A stretch of DNA of 60,335 nucleotides from Halobacteriovoraceae bacterium (GCA_002712005.1 PASP01000001.1:1-60335), one strand, 5' to 3'. Numbered from the stretch's first letter, positions 8,706-17,295 are shown. Numbers and translations: made by a program. The notes: generated from the sequence alone by a model not told the origin.

Positions 8706-9800
8706 ATGAATGAACAAGGTACCTATTATGGAGATTACCTCGAACTTTCTAAATTATTAGATACTCAACATCCAAAAAGTAAGGCCATTGGCAAAGAAGC
8801 TCATGATGAAACCCTTTTTATAATTGTTCATCAAGTTTATGAACTTTGGTTCAAACAAATTATCCACGAGTTTGAATCTATTATGAGTATCTTTTCAAAG
8901 GATCACGTCGAAGAACATTTCATTGCGACAGCAGTATCGCGATTAGAAAGAGTGATCAAAATTCAAAGTCTCTTACTCGACCAACTCTCCGTTATGGAAA
9001 CCATGAGTCCAATGGACTTCTTAGAATTTAGAGACCTTCTTGTTCCTGCTTCAGGTTTTCAAAGTGTACAATTCAGAGAGATCGAAGTTCGAATGGGATT
9101 AAGAACCAATCAAAGAAAGAATATCGATAGAGAATATTTCTTAGGAAGGTTGAGTGATGAGGATAAGAATAAAATCCTTAAAATAGAAGAACAACCTTCA
9201 TTATTAGATATGCTTAACACTTGGCTTGAAAGAATGCCATTCACTCAAAAAGAGAATTTTAATTTCTGGAATACTTTTGAACAAACTATTATGGATATGC
9301 TCAAAAGCGATGAAAAAATCATCCAAGATAATATAGCCTCTTTAACGGAAAGGGCGATCAAAGGTCAGCTTGCTAACTTAGAAGCAACCAGAGAAACATT
9401 TAAATTTCTTTTGGATGAGTCGAAGTATTCGAAACTATTCGAAGAAGGCAAACGCTCACTTACTCAAAAAGCAACTCTTAATGCTTTATTCATTTTATTA
9501 TATAGAGACGAACCACTACTTCATCTTCCCTATAAGCTTCTCACTTGTTTAATGGATATTGATGAGAACTTTACAACGTGGAGATATCGTCATGCCTTGA
9601 TGGCCCAAAGAATGCTGGGAACAAAAATCGGAACCGGGGGCTCCTCTGGTCACCACTATTTAAAAATGGCGGCGGAAAATAATCGTGTTTATGAAGACCT
9701 ATTTAATCTTTCAACTTTTCTTATCCCCAGAAACAAGCTTCCTACTTTACCTGAGGATATTAGAAAAGAGCTGAACTTTTATAATTCAGCTCTAGCTTAG
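8706..9800 (+). CDS. kynA: Tryptophan 2,3-dioxygenase
   Basis: The 364-residue protein matches the heme dioxygenase family over its whole length. It has the N-terminal YGDYLELSKLL block, the HDETLFIIVHQVYELWFKQ region bearing the active-site His and Tyr/Phe residues, and the C-terminal GTGGSSGHHYL motif with the proximal heme histidine. It opens the indole ring of L-tryptophan with oxygen to N-formylkynurenine, in the cytoplasm. AGGGAG lies nine bases before the start. Its last nine bases overlap the 3' end of the convergent kynureninase gene, so the two transcripts overlap antisense. Confidence 0.97.
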   Translation: MNEQGTYYGDYLELSKLLDTQHPKSKAIGKEAHDETLFIIVHQVYELWFKQIIHEFESIMSIFSKDHVEEHFIATAVSRLERVIKIQSLLLDQLSVMETMSPMDFLEFRDLLVPASGFQSVQFREIEVRMGLRTNQRKNIDREYFLGRLSDEDKNKILKIEEQPSLLDMLNTWLERMPFTQKENFNFWNTFEQTIMDMLKSDEKIIQDNIASLTERAIKGQLANLEATRETFKFLLDESKYSKLFEEGKRSLTQKATLNALFILLYRDEPLLHLPYKLLTCLMDIDENFTTWRYRHALMAQRMLGTKIGTGGSSGHHYLKMAAENNRVYEDLFNLSTFLIPRNKLPTLPEDIRKELNFYNSALA

Positions 9801-11126
9801 AGTTTGTTTTATAATTTGGATCAATTCGTAAACATCTTCAAAAGAGTTATATAATGGAGCCGGTGCCATTCTTAGAATATCCGGCTCTCTAAAATCTACG
9901 ATTGCACCATTTGCTTTTAAAGCATCCCCTATTTCTTTTGCCCTCTCTCCCATTTTCAAGCAAAGCATAGATCCACGGGTTTGCTTTTCTGAATTATAAG
10001 CAGGTGTGACAATCGTTACAGTTTCACCACATTCTTCTTTTAACAACCACTCCATGTAACAAGTTAGAGCATCGCCTTTTTTACGGAGATTCTTAAAACC
10101 AGCCTCGTTAACGAGCTCCATACTTGCACGAATGGGGGCCATTGAAATAATTGGCGGATTAGAGAGAATCCAAGAATCAGCACTTCCCGAACTTTCAAAT
10201 TCTGGACGCATTTTAAAGCGGCTCGACTTATGGTTTCCATACCATCCTTCAAGACGTGGAATGGTTTTGTCCTTATGATATTTTTGATGAATAAAAGCTC
10301 CAGCAAGAGCTCCTGGACCAGCATTAAGATATTTATAGGTACACCATACTGCAAAGTCGGCTTCGTCTTTATGAAGATCTAAGATTAAATTTCCTGCTCC
10401 ATGAGCTAAATTAAAGCCGACAAAAGCCCCTACTTCTTTTGCAGCCTGAACCACTTTAGGTATGTCGAAGTATTGACCGGATAAATAATTACAATTCCCT
10501 AGCATTACTAGAGCAAGCTCATCTCCATGCTCTTTGATTTGTTCAATTAAAGAGTCCTCCGAAACTGTCATCCCATCACTACTAGGCTTTAACTCAACGA
10601 TGGCCTCTTTTGGGTCATACCCATGAAATCTTGCCTGTGAATCGACTGCATATTTATCAGAAGGAAAAGTATTATTCTCAATTAGGATTTTAAATCTCTT
10701 CTTTGTAGGACGATAAAAACTCACTAACATTAAATGGAGATTCACTGTTAATGTATTCATGATCGCAATTTCACTTGAGTGCGCGCCAACAACTTCAGTA
10801 AAGGCTTCTGATAGGCCTTCTTGATAAGTCATCCAAGGATGTTTCCCGTTAAAATGTCCTTCTACCGCAAAAGCTTTCCAAGCATTAAGCTCTTCTTGAA
10901 TATATTCTTGTGCTAGCTTGGGCATGAGTCCAAGCGAGTGACCAGTGAAATAGAGAATTTTCTCGCCTTTTTCATTTAGGGGAAAATTAAAGCGATTACG
11001 AAAGCTATGCAGGCCATCTTGCTTATCTAGCTCTTTAGCCCCTTGGGCTGATTTATGATTTTCTCCAAAAGAGATCATGATCTTATCCTGGTTATTGTTT
11101 GCTGCTTTTAAAAACGTTATCATCAA
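9792..11126 (-). CDS. kynU: Kynureninase
   Basis: This 444-residue PLP enzyme aligns along the whole kynureninase family. Features include WKAFAVEGHF, the FPSDKYAV block and the PLP lysine Lys265 in WCTYKYLNAGPG. It should cleave kynurenine to anthranilate and alanine. Two positions look unusual: Asn239 in GFNLAHGAGN, where the human enzyme has Asp, and His63 in TGHSLGL, where most have Asn. Two starts are plausible, the ATG at 11126 and an ATG at 11078, both with AGGA upstream. The shorter form would leave 82 rather than 34 bases for the divergent promoter shared with kynB. Confidence 0.93.
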   Translation of the reverse strand: MMITFLKAANNNQDKIMISFGENHKSAQGAKELDKQDGLHSFRNRFNFPLNEKGEKILYFTGHSLGLMPKLAQEYIQEELNAWKAFAVEGHFNGKHPWMTYQEGLSEAFTEVVGAHSSEIAIMNTLTVNLHLMLVSFYRPTKKRFKILIENNTFPSDKYAVDSQARFHGYDPKEAIVELKPSSDGMTVSEDSLIEQIKEHGDELALVMLGNCNYLSGQYFDIPKVVQAAKEVGAFVGFNLAHGAGNLILDLHKDEADFAVWCTYKYLNAGPGALAGAFIHQKYHKDKTIPRLEGWYGNHKSSRFKMRPEFESSGSADSWILSNPPIISMAPIRASMELVNEAGFKNLRKKGDALTCYMEWLLKEECGETVTIVTPAYNSEKQTRGSMLCLKMGERAKEIGDALKANGAIVDFREPDILRMAPAPLYNSFEDVYELIQIIKQTLS

Positions 11127-11160
11127 AATCCTATCAGATTAATGACTGGAGTGTCATACA

Positions 11161-11793
11161 ATGAACTTTGAAAACGCTAAAATCATCGACATAAGTCCCC
11201 TCCTCCAAGAAAATATCGCCGTATTCCCAGGAGATACTGAATACACGAGAAAGGAAGCTCTCTCCTTTGAACAAGGTCATAATCTGCGCCTATCCTCTAT
11301 AAATGCAACCTTGCACCTTGGAGCGCACACCGACGCTCCAAGCCATTATCATCGTGATGGAATAACGATGGAGAAAAGAAAGCTCGATCTTTATATGGGA
11401 GACTGTCAGGTGATTGAGGTAAAAAGTCCAAAAGGCGAAAGAGTACGCCCCGAGCACTTACAAACAGAAATTAATTCTCCACGTGTTCTTCTTAAAACAA
11501 ATTCATTCCCCAATCCAAATCAATGGAATAATGACTTCAATGCCTTATCTAAATCTCTCGTTGAAAGCTTAGTTAAAAAGGGAGTAAAACTTATTGGGAT
11601 AGATACCCCTAGTGTCGATCTCGCCGATGATAAAGAACTAGAATGCCACAACCTTATTTATGAAAATGACTTGGCCATCTTAGAGGGAATTATCCTAAAC
11701 CATGTAGAGCCTGGTCACTATCAATTGATTGCACTTCCTCTGAACCTACAAGGAGCTGATGCCAGCCCAGTCAGAGCAATTTTAATAAAATAG
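11161..11793 (+). CDS. kynB: Kynurenine formamidase (arylformamidase, cyclase family)
   Basis: The 210-residue protein has the metal-binding signature of the cyclase/KynB fold, His52-LGAHTDAPSH62. It also has FPGD near the N-terminus, GIDTPSVD in the middle and the C-terminal LPLNLQGADASPVRA block. It hydrolyses N-formylkynurenine to kynurenine, the step between the two neighbouring enzymes. It is divergent from kynureninase, so the pathway is encoded as three separately oriented genes rather than one operon. No kynurenine monooxygenase is present, so the local pathway ends at anthranilate. Confidence 0.95.
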   Translation: MNFENAKIIDISPLLQENIAVFPGDTEYTRKEALSFEQGHNLRLSSINATLHLGAHTDAPSHYHRDGITMEKRKLDLYMGDCQVIEVKSPKGERVRPEHLQTEINSPRVLLKTNSFPNPNQWNNDFNALSKSLVESLVKKGVKLIGIDTPSVDLADDKELECHNLIYENDLAILEGIILNHVEPGHYQLIALPLNLQGADASPVRAILIK

Positions 11794-11805
11794 GCAATTC
11801 GAGCC

Positions 11806-11821
11806 CTAGGACTTATCAAAC
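11806..11821 (+). promoter_or_regulatory. Partial copy of the GTTTGACTTATCAAAC palindrome
   Basis: Twelve consecutive bases, GACTTATCAAAC, and 13 of 16 overall match the palindrome found exactly before two other genes in this window. The left arm is degenerate (CTAG instead of GTTT). It lies just after kynB and upstream of a terminator, so its target, if any, would be the 3' untranslated region or an unannotated small RNA. Confidence 0.3.
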
Positions 11822-11990
11822 CCAATACTTCAAGATTAAAGAGTTATTATTGATAAAACACTCCCTCTGAGCCTTGAAATACCCCATCATTCCTTAACGC
11901 AATAATAATTTGCCAAGTTGTTGAATTCATTTAAGAATAGAAGACAGAAATTAGGCGAGATCTAGGATTGATCTTGAATACTAAAAAAGA

Positions 11991-12022
11991 GGGGGAATTG
12001 CCGTATTTTCCCCCTTTTTTTA
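11991..12022 (+). terminator. Rho-independent terminator about 200 bases after kynB
   Basis: GGGGGAA and TTCCCCC form a stem around a 10-nt loop, extended by an upstream A-run pairing with the downstream T-run of eight. It ends transcripts from kynB or from any small RNA starting in the 11794-11990 gap. Confidence 0.9.
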
Positions 12023-12058
12023 ACCTCTTACATATCCAACAAAATGACTCAAGTATCT

Positions 12059-12080
12059 CTTCTTTTCATCCGAAAAGAAG
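12059..12080 (+). promoter_or_regulatory. Hairpin overlapping the ribosome-binding site of the 12084 gene
   Basis: CTTCTTTTC and GAAAAGAAG are perfect 9-bp arms with a 4-nt ATCC loop. The 3' arm carries the only purine-rich ribosome-binding sequence and ends three bases before the ATG at 12084. Folding would therefore hide the site. The stem has three G-C pairs and six A-T pairs, so it would be only moderately stable. Confidence 0.5.
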
Positions 12081-12083
12081 AAT

Positions 12084-13841
12084 ATGAATCGTACTCAATC
12101 TATCGCTATATTAATGAGCTTCATTTTCCTTAACTTGGGCCACGCTCAAGATGTTGAAACTGCGGGCTCTAGGATTGTGTCGATTAAGGAAAAAACCGAC
12201 TCAGAAAATGCAAACGGCATTGATCAGCTTCAAAAACTTACAGAAATCGATCCAATTAAAGGCCACATTGAAACTTGTAGAGCCACAAAAAGCCAAAATG
12301 GGGAAGATACTTCAAATAAAGCGATCTTAGACTGCGCATGGAAAGAGTTAGATGACTCTGATAAAGAAAAGGTCTACGCCCTACTCAATTCAAATACGGA
12401 AGATGATGAGAGAGGAAGCCAATATGATGTTGGCCTAGCTAACTTTAAGAATGAGAAATCTAGTGCCACGAAGGTTCTTGAAAAGTATCTCTTGGGAAAA
12501 CTAGAAGAGGCCCTCTATGGCGATCAACCTGGAAATTTAAAAATAGCAAATGATCACACTTCTTTCTATGAACTTTATCGCTCCCAACTCGGAAAAAATT
12601 TAATTTCTCAGCTCTCTGCCTTTTGTATCTATACAGACGATGAAGGTAATATTCCTTTTGGGAGTAAAGAAAGGCTTGCTGAAAATAAAAAGAAAAATCT
12701 TGATGGACTTAATCAAATTGACCCCACAAGTGGAATCTCTACTTCATTTAAAGGATATAGTTCTTGTATTCAAAGAGTCTCTATCTTTTGTGAAGAAGGG
12801 AAGAACTTCACTGACCAGCTTAAAGATCCTGTCCCCCCTCCTTGCGAACTGAACAGACTTATGACCTCAGCGAAGATTGCCATCTCAAAAACGGAAGATC
12901 TGATTGAAACTTTTGGAGAGCTTGATGCCCAAAAAGGTCTTACTGCTGGACTTAATAAAGAAGCTCTCAATATTCAAAAAATTACAAATGTCGGTTCAAA
13001 AGAGCTTATTAAAGACTCAGGCTATGAAAAAGAACAGGAGCGAATAGCCCAAGAGATTGAATCAAACTGCATTGATGTTGCCGATGCTGAATCCAATCCT
13101 ACCTGTGCGAAATACCTTACAAAAAAATCTGAAAATGACGAGCTTTCACTAGAATTTGCACTCAGAAATAAGGCCCTGACAGAAAAGGTGAAAGATCACC
13201 TCGATCAGAACTTAAATGAAGAGACTTTAAAATCTGTTCTTAACGAACAAGGTTTAACAGATGAAGAGTATGAGCAACTTAAAGTAAAAGTTCAAAGTGA
13301 AATAGACTCCGGACAAAACAAAAACGACTGTGCCACGATAGAAGAATGTATTCGTAATAAAATCGTTGACCGCTATGAACATGAAAGAGAACAATTGGCC
13401 ATGAGTTTACAAAAGCGCTTAGAGCAAACTCAGTATGATGATACTGAAGGCACTCAAACCGCCGCCAAGGCGCTAGAAAACGTTAAAAGTACTTATGAAA
13501 ACTCTGCAGAGTCCCTAGCTGAAGTCTACCAGTATTCCAATATTGTCTCCTCATTTATAGATATTGAATCAAATGGAAAACTTAAGAAAAATACGGCAGC
13601 GCTAGCTGCTGAACTTGAAAGCAATTACTTTTCTGCCGATAGCAATGATGGAAGAAATACGGCTTCTAGCAATCAAGATGGTACTTCATCTCAAACAGTG
13701 AGAGATTTAGAATCCCTATCTGATCTCGCAAAAGGTTCTGATTCTGACGATGGTACAGATGCTGTCACCCTAGACTCTGGTCAAATCAACAAGTTACAAC
13801 AATGGCTCCCCGACAACAAAGCAGAGGGTGAAGAACCTTAA
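12084..13841 (+). CDS. Secreted acidic cysteine-containing protein of unknown function
   Basis: The 585-residue product starts with a Sec signal peptide (hydrophobic core about 8-20, cleavage after GHAQ or nearby) and is otherwise hydrophilic, acidic and mostly helical in composition. About a dozen cysteines occur in loose pairs (for example CIQRVSIFC, and Cys residues about ten apart near the middle), suggesting disulfides in the periplasm or outside the cell. The last 60 residues are Ser/Asp/Gly-rich and look disordered. I recognise no domain. A hairpin hides its ribosome-binding site, and it is followed 63 bases later by a secreted protease gene in the same direction. Confidence 0.85.
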   Translation: MNRTQSIAILMSFIFLNLGHAQDVETAGSRIVSIKEKTDSENANGIDQLQKLTEIDPIKGHIETCRATKSQNGEDTSNKAILDCAWKELDDSDKEKVYALLNSNTEDDERGSQYDVGLANFKNEKSSATKVLEKYLLGKLEEALYGDQPGNLKIANDHTSFYELYRSQLGKNLISQLSAFCIYTDDEGNIPFGSKERLAENKKKNLDGLNQIDPTSGISTSFKGYSSCIQRVSIFCEEGKNFTDQLKDPVPPPCELNRLMTSAKIAISKTEDLIETFGELDAQKGLTAGLNKEALNIQKITNVGSKELIKDSGYEKEQERIAQEIESNCIDVADAESNPTCAKYLTKKSENDELSLEFALRNKALTEKVKDHLDQNLNEETLKSVLNEQGLTDEEYEQLKVKVQSEIDSGQNKNDCATIEECIRNKIVDRYEHEREQLAMSLQKRLEQTQYDDTEGTQTAAKALENVKSTYENSAESLAEVYQYSNIVSSFIDIESNGKLKKNTAALAAELESNYFSADSNDGRNTASSNQDGTSSQTVRDLESLSDLAKGSDSDDGTDAVTLDSGQINKLQQWLPDNKAEGEEP

Positions 13842-13879
13842 TTTACAATGGTTATTATTACCTTCTCTCTTGATTTAAG

Positions 13880-13904
13880 CTCCATTTCTTGAGAAATAGA
13901 GGAG
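13880..13904 (+). promoter_or_regulatory. Hairpin holding the Shine-Dalgarno sequence next to a GTG start
   Basis: CTCC-ATTTC pairs with GAAAT-AGA-GGAG (loop TTGA, three-base bulge on the 3' side). The 3' arm is the Shine-Dalgarno sequence itself and abuts the GTG start codon at 13905. Together they read GGAGGTG, so the start codon lies inside the extended anti-SD match. An in-frame TGA at 13890 rules out a start further upstream. Confidence 0.45.
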
Positions 13905-15839
13905 GTGAAATTAATACTCATCGCCTCTCTATTCTTTTCCTTATTACAAGGACTTAGCGCCTCGGAACAAAAAATCGTCCGTGGAGTCGCCCCAGAGAGT
14001 AATCATCCTGCACTATTCAATACCGTTGCTTTAGTAAAAGAAGATGGAACGATCTATTGTACGGGATCCATTGTGGCCTCCAATCTTATTGTCACGGCCA
14101 AGCACTGTCTTATGGATCGTGAGATTAAAGATATAAATATCTTCTTCGGTGAGTCTACTCACGAAGAAGGAGTAAAAATACCTGCCCATAGCTTTGCCGT
14201 TAGACATCCCAAAGATTGGACTATGATGTTTCCTAGCTTTGACATTGCTTGGGTTAAAATTTCTGAAACTCTTCCCAAAGGTTATCGTCCCCTTCCTGTA
14301 TTATCGGATCGCAGACTCTTAAAAGAAGGAATGGATATTTATCAAGCAGGATTCGGAAATCATTCTGCCATTCCGGGTAAAATAGAAGCCGGGGATAAAC
14401 TTACAGGAATGACCCGCCTAGGGCGCTACATTGATAATCCTCGCTTTTACAATATTCTCTTATTTGATGGAGAACAAGGTCAGGGAAGCTGCCATGGTGA
14501 TAGTGGTGGTCCTGCTTATGTTACGATTAAAGACCAGTGGTATATTATTGGTGTTACCAATGGTTTTGATGTAGTTCTTACTCCAGAGGCCATGGAAAGA
14601 ACCAGTGATCCCTCTTTTCCTTATAGAGTCGATTGTTCCGAGAACCAAAGCTTATATAGTTTTATCGGTGCCCATGGACATTGGATTGAAGAAACTTCTG
14701 GAATAAATATTTATAAATCAGAAGTTTTCACTGAAATGGATCGTGCCCCTAAGCAAGAACACTCAGACCTTAGAGCATGGTGTGAAGCTAGAGACTATGG
14801 TTCTCCTTCATGGAATTTATTAAAAATTCTTATTGATAAGAGAGTGGATACTCTTCCTCAGTCTCAAGGGGATGCTTTCTACAATGACTGCAGTGCTATT
14901 ACAGAGTACCTAAGCTCACTAAAAACAATCTACTTAAATTATAACTCAACTCCAGATGCTCATATTGATTTCACTGCAGCGAGGCTTCTTCCCTCTCTTG
15001 ATACGATTAATATCTATGAATATCCAATAGAGCAAGTTGACCTTAAAACACTTTCATCCCTTACTCTAAAAGAGCTTCGTCTCATCAATATAGGTCTACA
15101 GAGAATTAACTTTGGTGAAAATCTAAGCGTAGAAAGCCTCTATCTGGATAAGAACCCCCTATTAACTCTCGAAGGTATTCATAAAATTGGTAATCTCAAA
15201 ACTCTATCTCTGTCGGGAACGACCCTTAAGGATATTTCAGAGCTAGAGAGTCTAAACTTAGAATCCTTATCTCTTGTTGGAATGAATAGCTCAATCTTAC
15301 TTGGACTTGAGTTTGTAAACAAAGACCTAGAAACTCTTGATTTAAGAGATACCTTTATTCCTAACGCTGAAGTTTTGAAAAAGTTTAAAAACTTAAAAGA
15401 TTTGAGCCTAACGGGGACATCAGGAAAAGTAGACCTTACAAAGAATAAGAATCTTGAGAGTTTATATTTGAATGAATTCCAAAATGGTGATGTTCAACTC
15501 CCTCACGAACTTCCCTTTTTGAAAGATCTTCATTTTACGAACTCGGATATCGATAATATTGATTTTTTGAAGTATTCCCCACACCTTGAGGAAGTTACTC
15601 TTACCTATAATCGCATCCAAAATCTTGGTATTTTTAAAGATTGCCCCTTCCCTAAGTTAAGAAGCTTAAATCTTTCCGTAAATCCTATTCTTGATGTCAG
15701 CCCGCTAGCTGCTCTAGAGAACCTAACGATTCTAAGACTCTTTAGAACTCCGCTTCATTCAAAGATTGTTCCTAAAACGGAAGAAAACTGTCCAACGACA
15801 ACGGGTTCTTATACTCTCAAAAGATTTTGCTCAAATTAA
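13905..15839 (+). CDS. Secreted trypsin-like serine protease with C-terminal leucine-rich repeats
   Basis: The 644-residue protein has a Sec signal peptide (1-19) and then an S1 protease domain starting at IVRGVAP, the usual activation-cleavage position. The triad is complete: His67 in TAKHC, Asp113 in FDIAW and Ser200 in CHGDSGGP. TAKHC replaces the common TAAHC. From about residue 335 to 625 come roughly 11-12 leucine-rich repeats of 20-24 residues (LESLYL, LKTLSLSGT, LRSLNLSVNP). Such repeats normally bind proteins, so they may direct the protease to a target. It should act outside the cytoplasm. GTG is the only start that keeps the signal peptide. Confidence 0.92.
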   Translation: MKLILIASLFFSLLQGLSASEQKIVRGVAPESNHPALFNTVALVKEDGTIYCTGSIVASNLIVTAKHCLMDREIKDINIFFGESTHEEGVKIPAHSFAVRHPKDWTMMFPSFDIAWVKISETLPKGYRPLPVLSDRRLLKEGMDIYQAGFGNHSAIPGKIEAGDKLTGMTRLGRYIDNPRFYNILLFDGEQGQGSCHGDSGGPAYVTIKDQWYIIGVTNGFDVVLTPEAMERTSDPSFPYRVDCSENQSLYSFIGAHGHWIEETSGINIYKSEVFTEMDRAPKQEHSDLRAWCEARDYGSPSWNLLKILIDKRVDTLPQSQGDAFYNDCSAITEYLSSLKTIYLNYNSTPDAHIDFTAARLLPSLDTINIYEYPIEQVDLKTLSSLTLKELRLINIGLQRINFGENLSVESLYLDKNPLLTLEGIHKIGNLKTLSLSGTTLKDISELESLNLESLSLVGMNSSILLGLEFVNKDLETLDLRDTFIPNAEVLKKFKNLKDLSLTGTSGKVDLTKNKNLESLYLNEFQNGDVQLPHELPFLKDLHFTNSDIDNIDFLKYSPHLEEVTLTYNRIQNLGIFKDCPFPKLRSLNLSVNPILDVSPLAALENLTILRLFRTPLHSKIVPKTEENCPTTTGSYTLKRFCSN

Positions 15840-15867
15840 TTCATCTTTTGTCGTAAAATAGTTTTCT

Positions 15868-16395
15868 ATGGAAAATAAAAACAAGAAAAATGAATCTTCT
15901 AAGTCGAGCCCACTTCTAATTGTTCTCGTTTTAACGAATACTTTATTTGTAGGTTTTCTTCTCTATAAGCAATCTCAACTTAATGAACTTACAGATCAAG
16001 TTATTTCAGAAAAGACGGAAGTCGTAGAAAGCGACTCTCATTCAGGTCAAAATAGCTTTCATCTTGAGCCTAAAGAGGGAAATATTCTTGAAGAGTTTCC
16101 CATTGAAACCCTAACAGTAAACTTGGCCAGACCAAGTGGCCCCCAAAGATTTATCACGTTAAGTATGGTCCTTATTCTTGAAACTCCTCAAGATAAACCA
16201 ACTGATGAAATGACCAATAAAATCCCCACCTTTAGAGATGAGATTATTGATATTTTAAATACTAAAACTCCCCAAGAAATTTTAAAATTGGAAGGGAGAG
16301 AGGTTCTAAAAAATATTATAAAAAATCACCTCAATCAGTCACTGAAATCGGACAAAGTAAGAAGAATCTTATTCACTCAATTTAAAGTGAGCTAA
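15868..16395 (+). CDS. fliL: Flagellar basal-body protein FliL
   Basis: The 175-residue protein has a short cytoplasmic N-terminus, one membrane helix (about 17-35) and a periplasmic domain. It shows the FliL pattern: TVNLARP, FITLSMVLIL, a FRDEIIDIL segment, and KNIIKNHLNQSL followed by a C-terminal ILFTQFKVS strand. FliL surrounds the stator units of the flagellar motor and supports torque. No other classical flagellar gene is adjacent, so it appears detached from a flagellar operon. It follows the protease gene by 28 bases and overlaps the convergent ArgZ-like gene by four. Confidence 0.9.
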   Translation: MENKNKKNESSKSSPLLIVLVLTNTLFVGFLLYKQSQLNELTDQVISEKTEVVESDSHSGQNSFHLEPKEGNILEEFPIETLTVNLARPSGPQRFITLSMVLILETPQDKPTDEMTNKIPTFRDEIIDILNTKTPQEILKLEGREVLKNIIKNHLNQSLKSDKVRRILFTQFKVS

Positions 16396-17273
16396 AAGTA
16401 CGCAAGCTTGAGACAGAAGACAGAGCCACCTGACTTTAAATACTCAGAAGTATCCACTTCATGAACAACAAAACCGTGATTCTCAAGTTTCTGTTGCAAA
16501 ATGGGAGTATTAACGGGAACGATGACATTCTTTCCATCTACGCTCCAGCAATTACAAGAAAAAGCTTCTTTAGCCTCTTCATAAGGTATCTCAATTGTTC
16601 TTGGAAAGAATTTATCAATTAGCTTTTGTGACTTTGGAGAGAACGCCTTAGGTGTCCAGACAACAGTTCTTGAATCCATAATCGCAAAACAAGTATCGAG
16701 ATGATAAAAGTTTTCATCGATCAGTTCTAACGGAACGACAGGCAGGTCTAAATCCATCCCTAAGAACTCAATGGCCTTATAGCTGGTTCGTGGACCATGT
16801 CCAACCCATAGCAACTCCATTCCATGGTGCCAGATTCCATCACCCGTCCCTTCGAATCGTTCAATACAACTTGGGAGTTCTTTTACTTCTAAACCATGGT
16901 TTTTAAAAAAGTTAACAAGATACTCCACCTCATTTGATCTTTCCTTTGTGGCCATACGACTGGCCAAAACTCTCTTTGAGTCCAGAGGAAGAATTTGATT
17001 AGCAGAGAAGACCATATCTGGAAGACCTTCCTGACCACCTAAGACACTTACCTTAAGCCCAATTTCCTCAATCTTCGCTTTAAGCTTTTCCCATTGAAAT
17101 TTTGCCCTTTGTTCATCGACAACAGGAAGCTCACCCGACTCTGTTTTCATATGAGGATTAATTATATAATTAACCCCATAGTAATCAGGAGAAACCATTA
17201 ACACCTTCTCAGGAATATCACCTGCAGAAAAAGGATAGGATTTTAAAACATCTAATTTATCTAATATTGGCAT
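16392..17273 (-). CDS. ArgZ-like guanidine-modifying hydrolase (arginine dihydrolase/deiminase superfamily)
   Basis: The 293-residue protein has the amidinotransferase/DDAH fold markers: PDMVFSAN (Asp86, Asn92), FEGTGDG, the catalytic His191 in YHLDTCF and the nucleophile Cys287 in GGSVFCL. The N-terminal VSPDYYGVNYIINPHM block and the DENFYHLDTCF block closely recall cyanobacterial ArgZ/AgrE, an arginine dihydrolase giving ornithine and ammonia. It lacks the C-terminal domain of AgrE. Retention of the asparagine in the DMVF(S/T)AN motif favours dihydrolase over deiminase chemistry, but dimethylarginine hydrolase activity cannot be excluded. It lies 22 bases after the glutathione peroxidase gene and is probably cotranscribed with it. 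Confidence 0.82.
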   Translation of the reverse strand: MPILDKLDVLKSYPFSAGDIPEKVLMVSPDYYGVNYIINPHMKTESGELPVVDEQRAKFQWEKLKAKIEEIGLKVSVLGGQEGLPDMVFSANQILPLDSKRVLASRMATKERSNEVEYLVNFFKNHGLEVKELPSCIERFEGTGDGIWHHGMELLWVGHGPRTSYKAIEFLGMDLDLPVVPLELIDENFYHLDTCFAIMDSRTVVWTPKAFSPKSQKLIDKFFPRTIEIPYEEAKEAFSCNCWSVDGKNVIVPVNTPILQQKLENHGFVVHEVDTSEYLKSGGSVFCLKLAYF

Positions 17274-17295
17274 AGCTTCATAACCTCGTAAGAGA

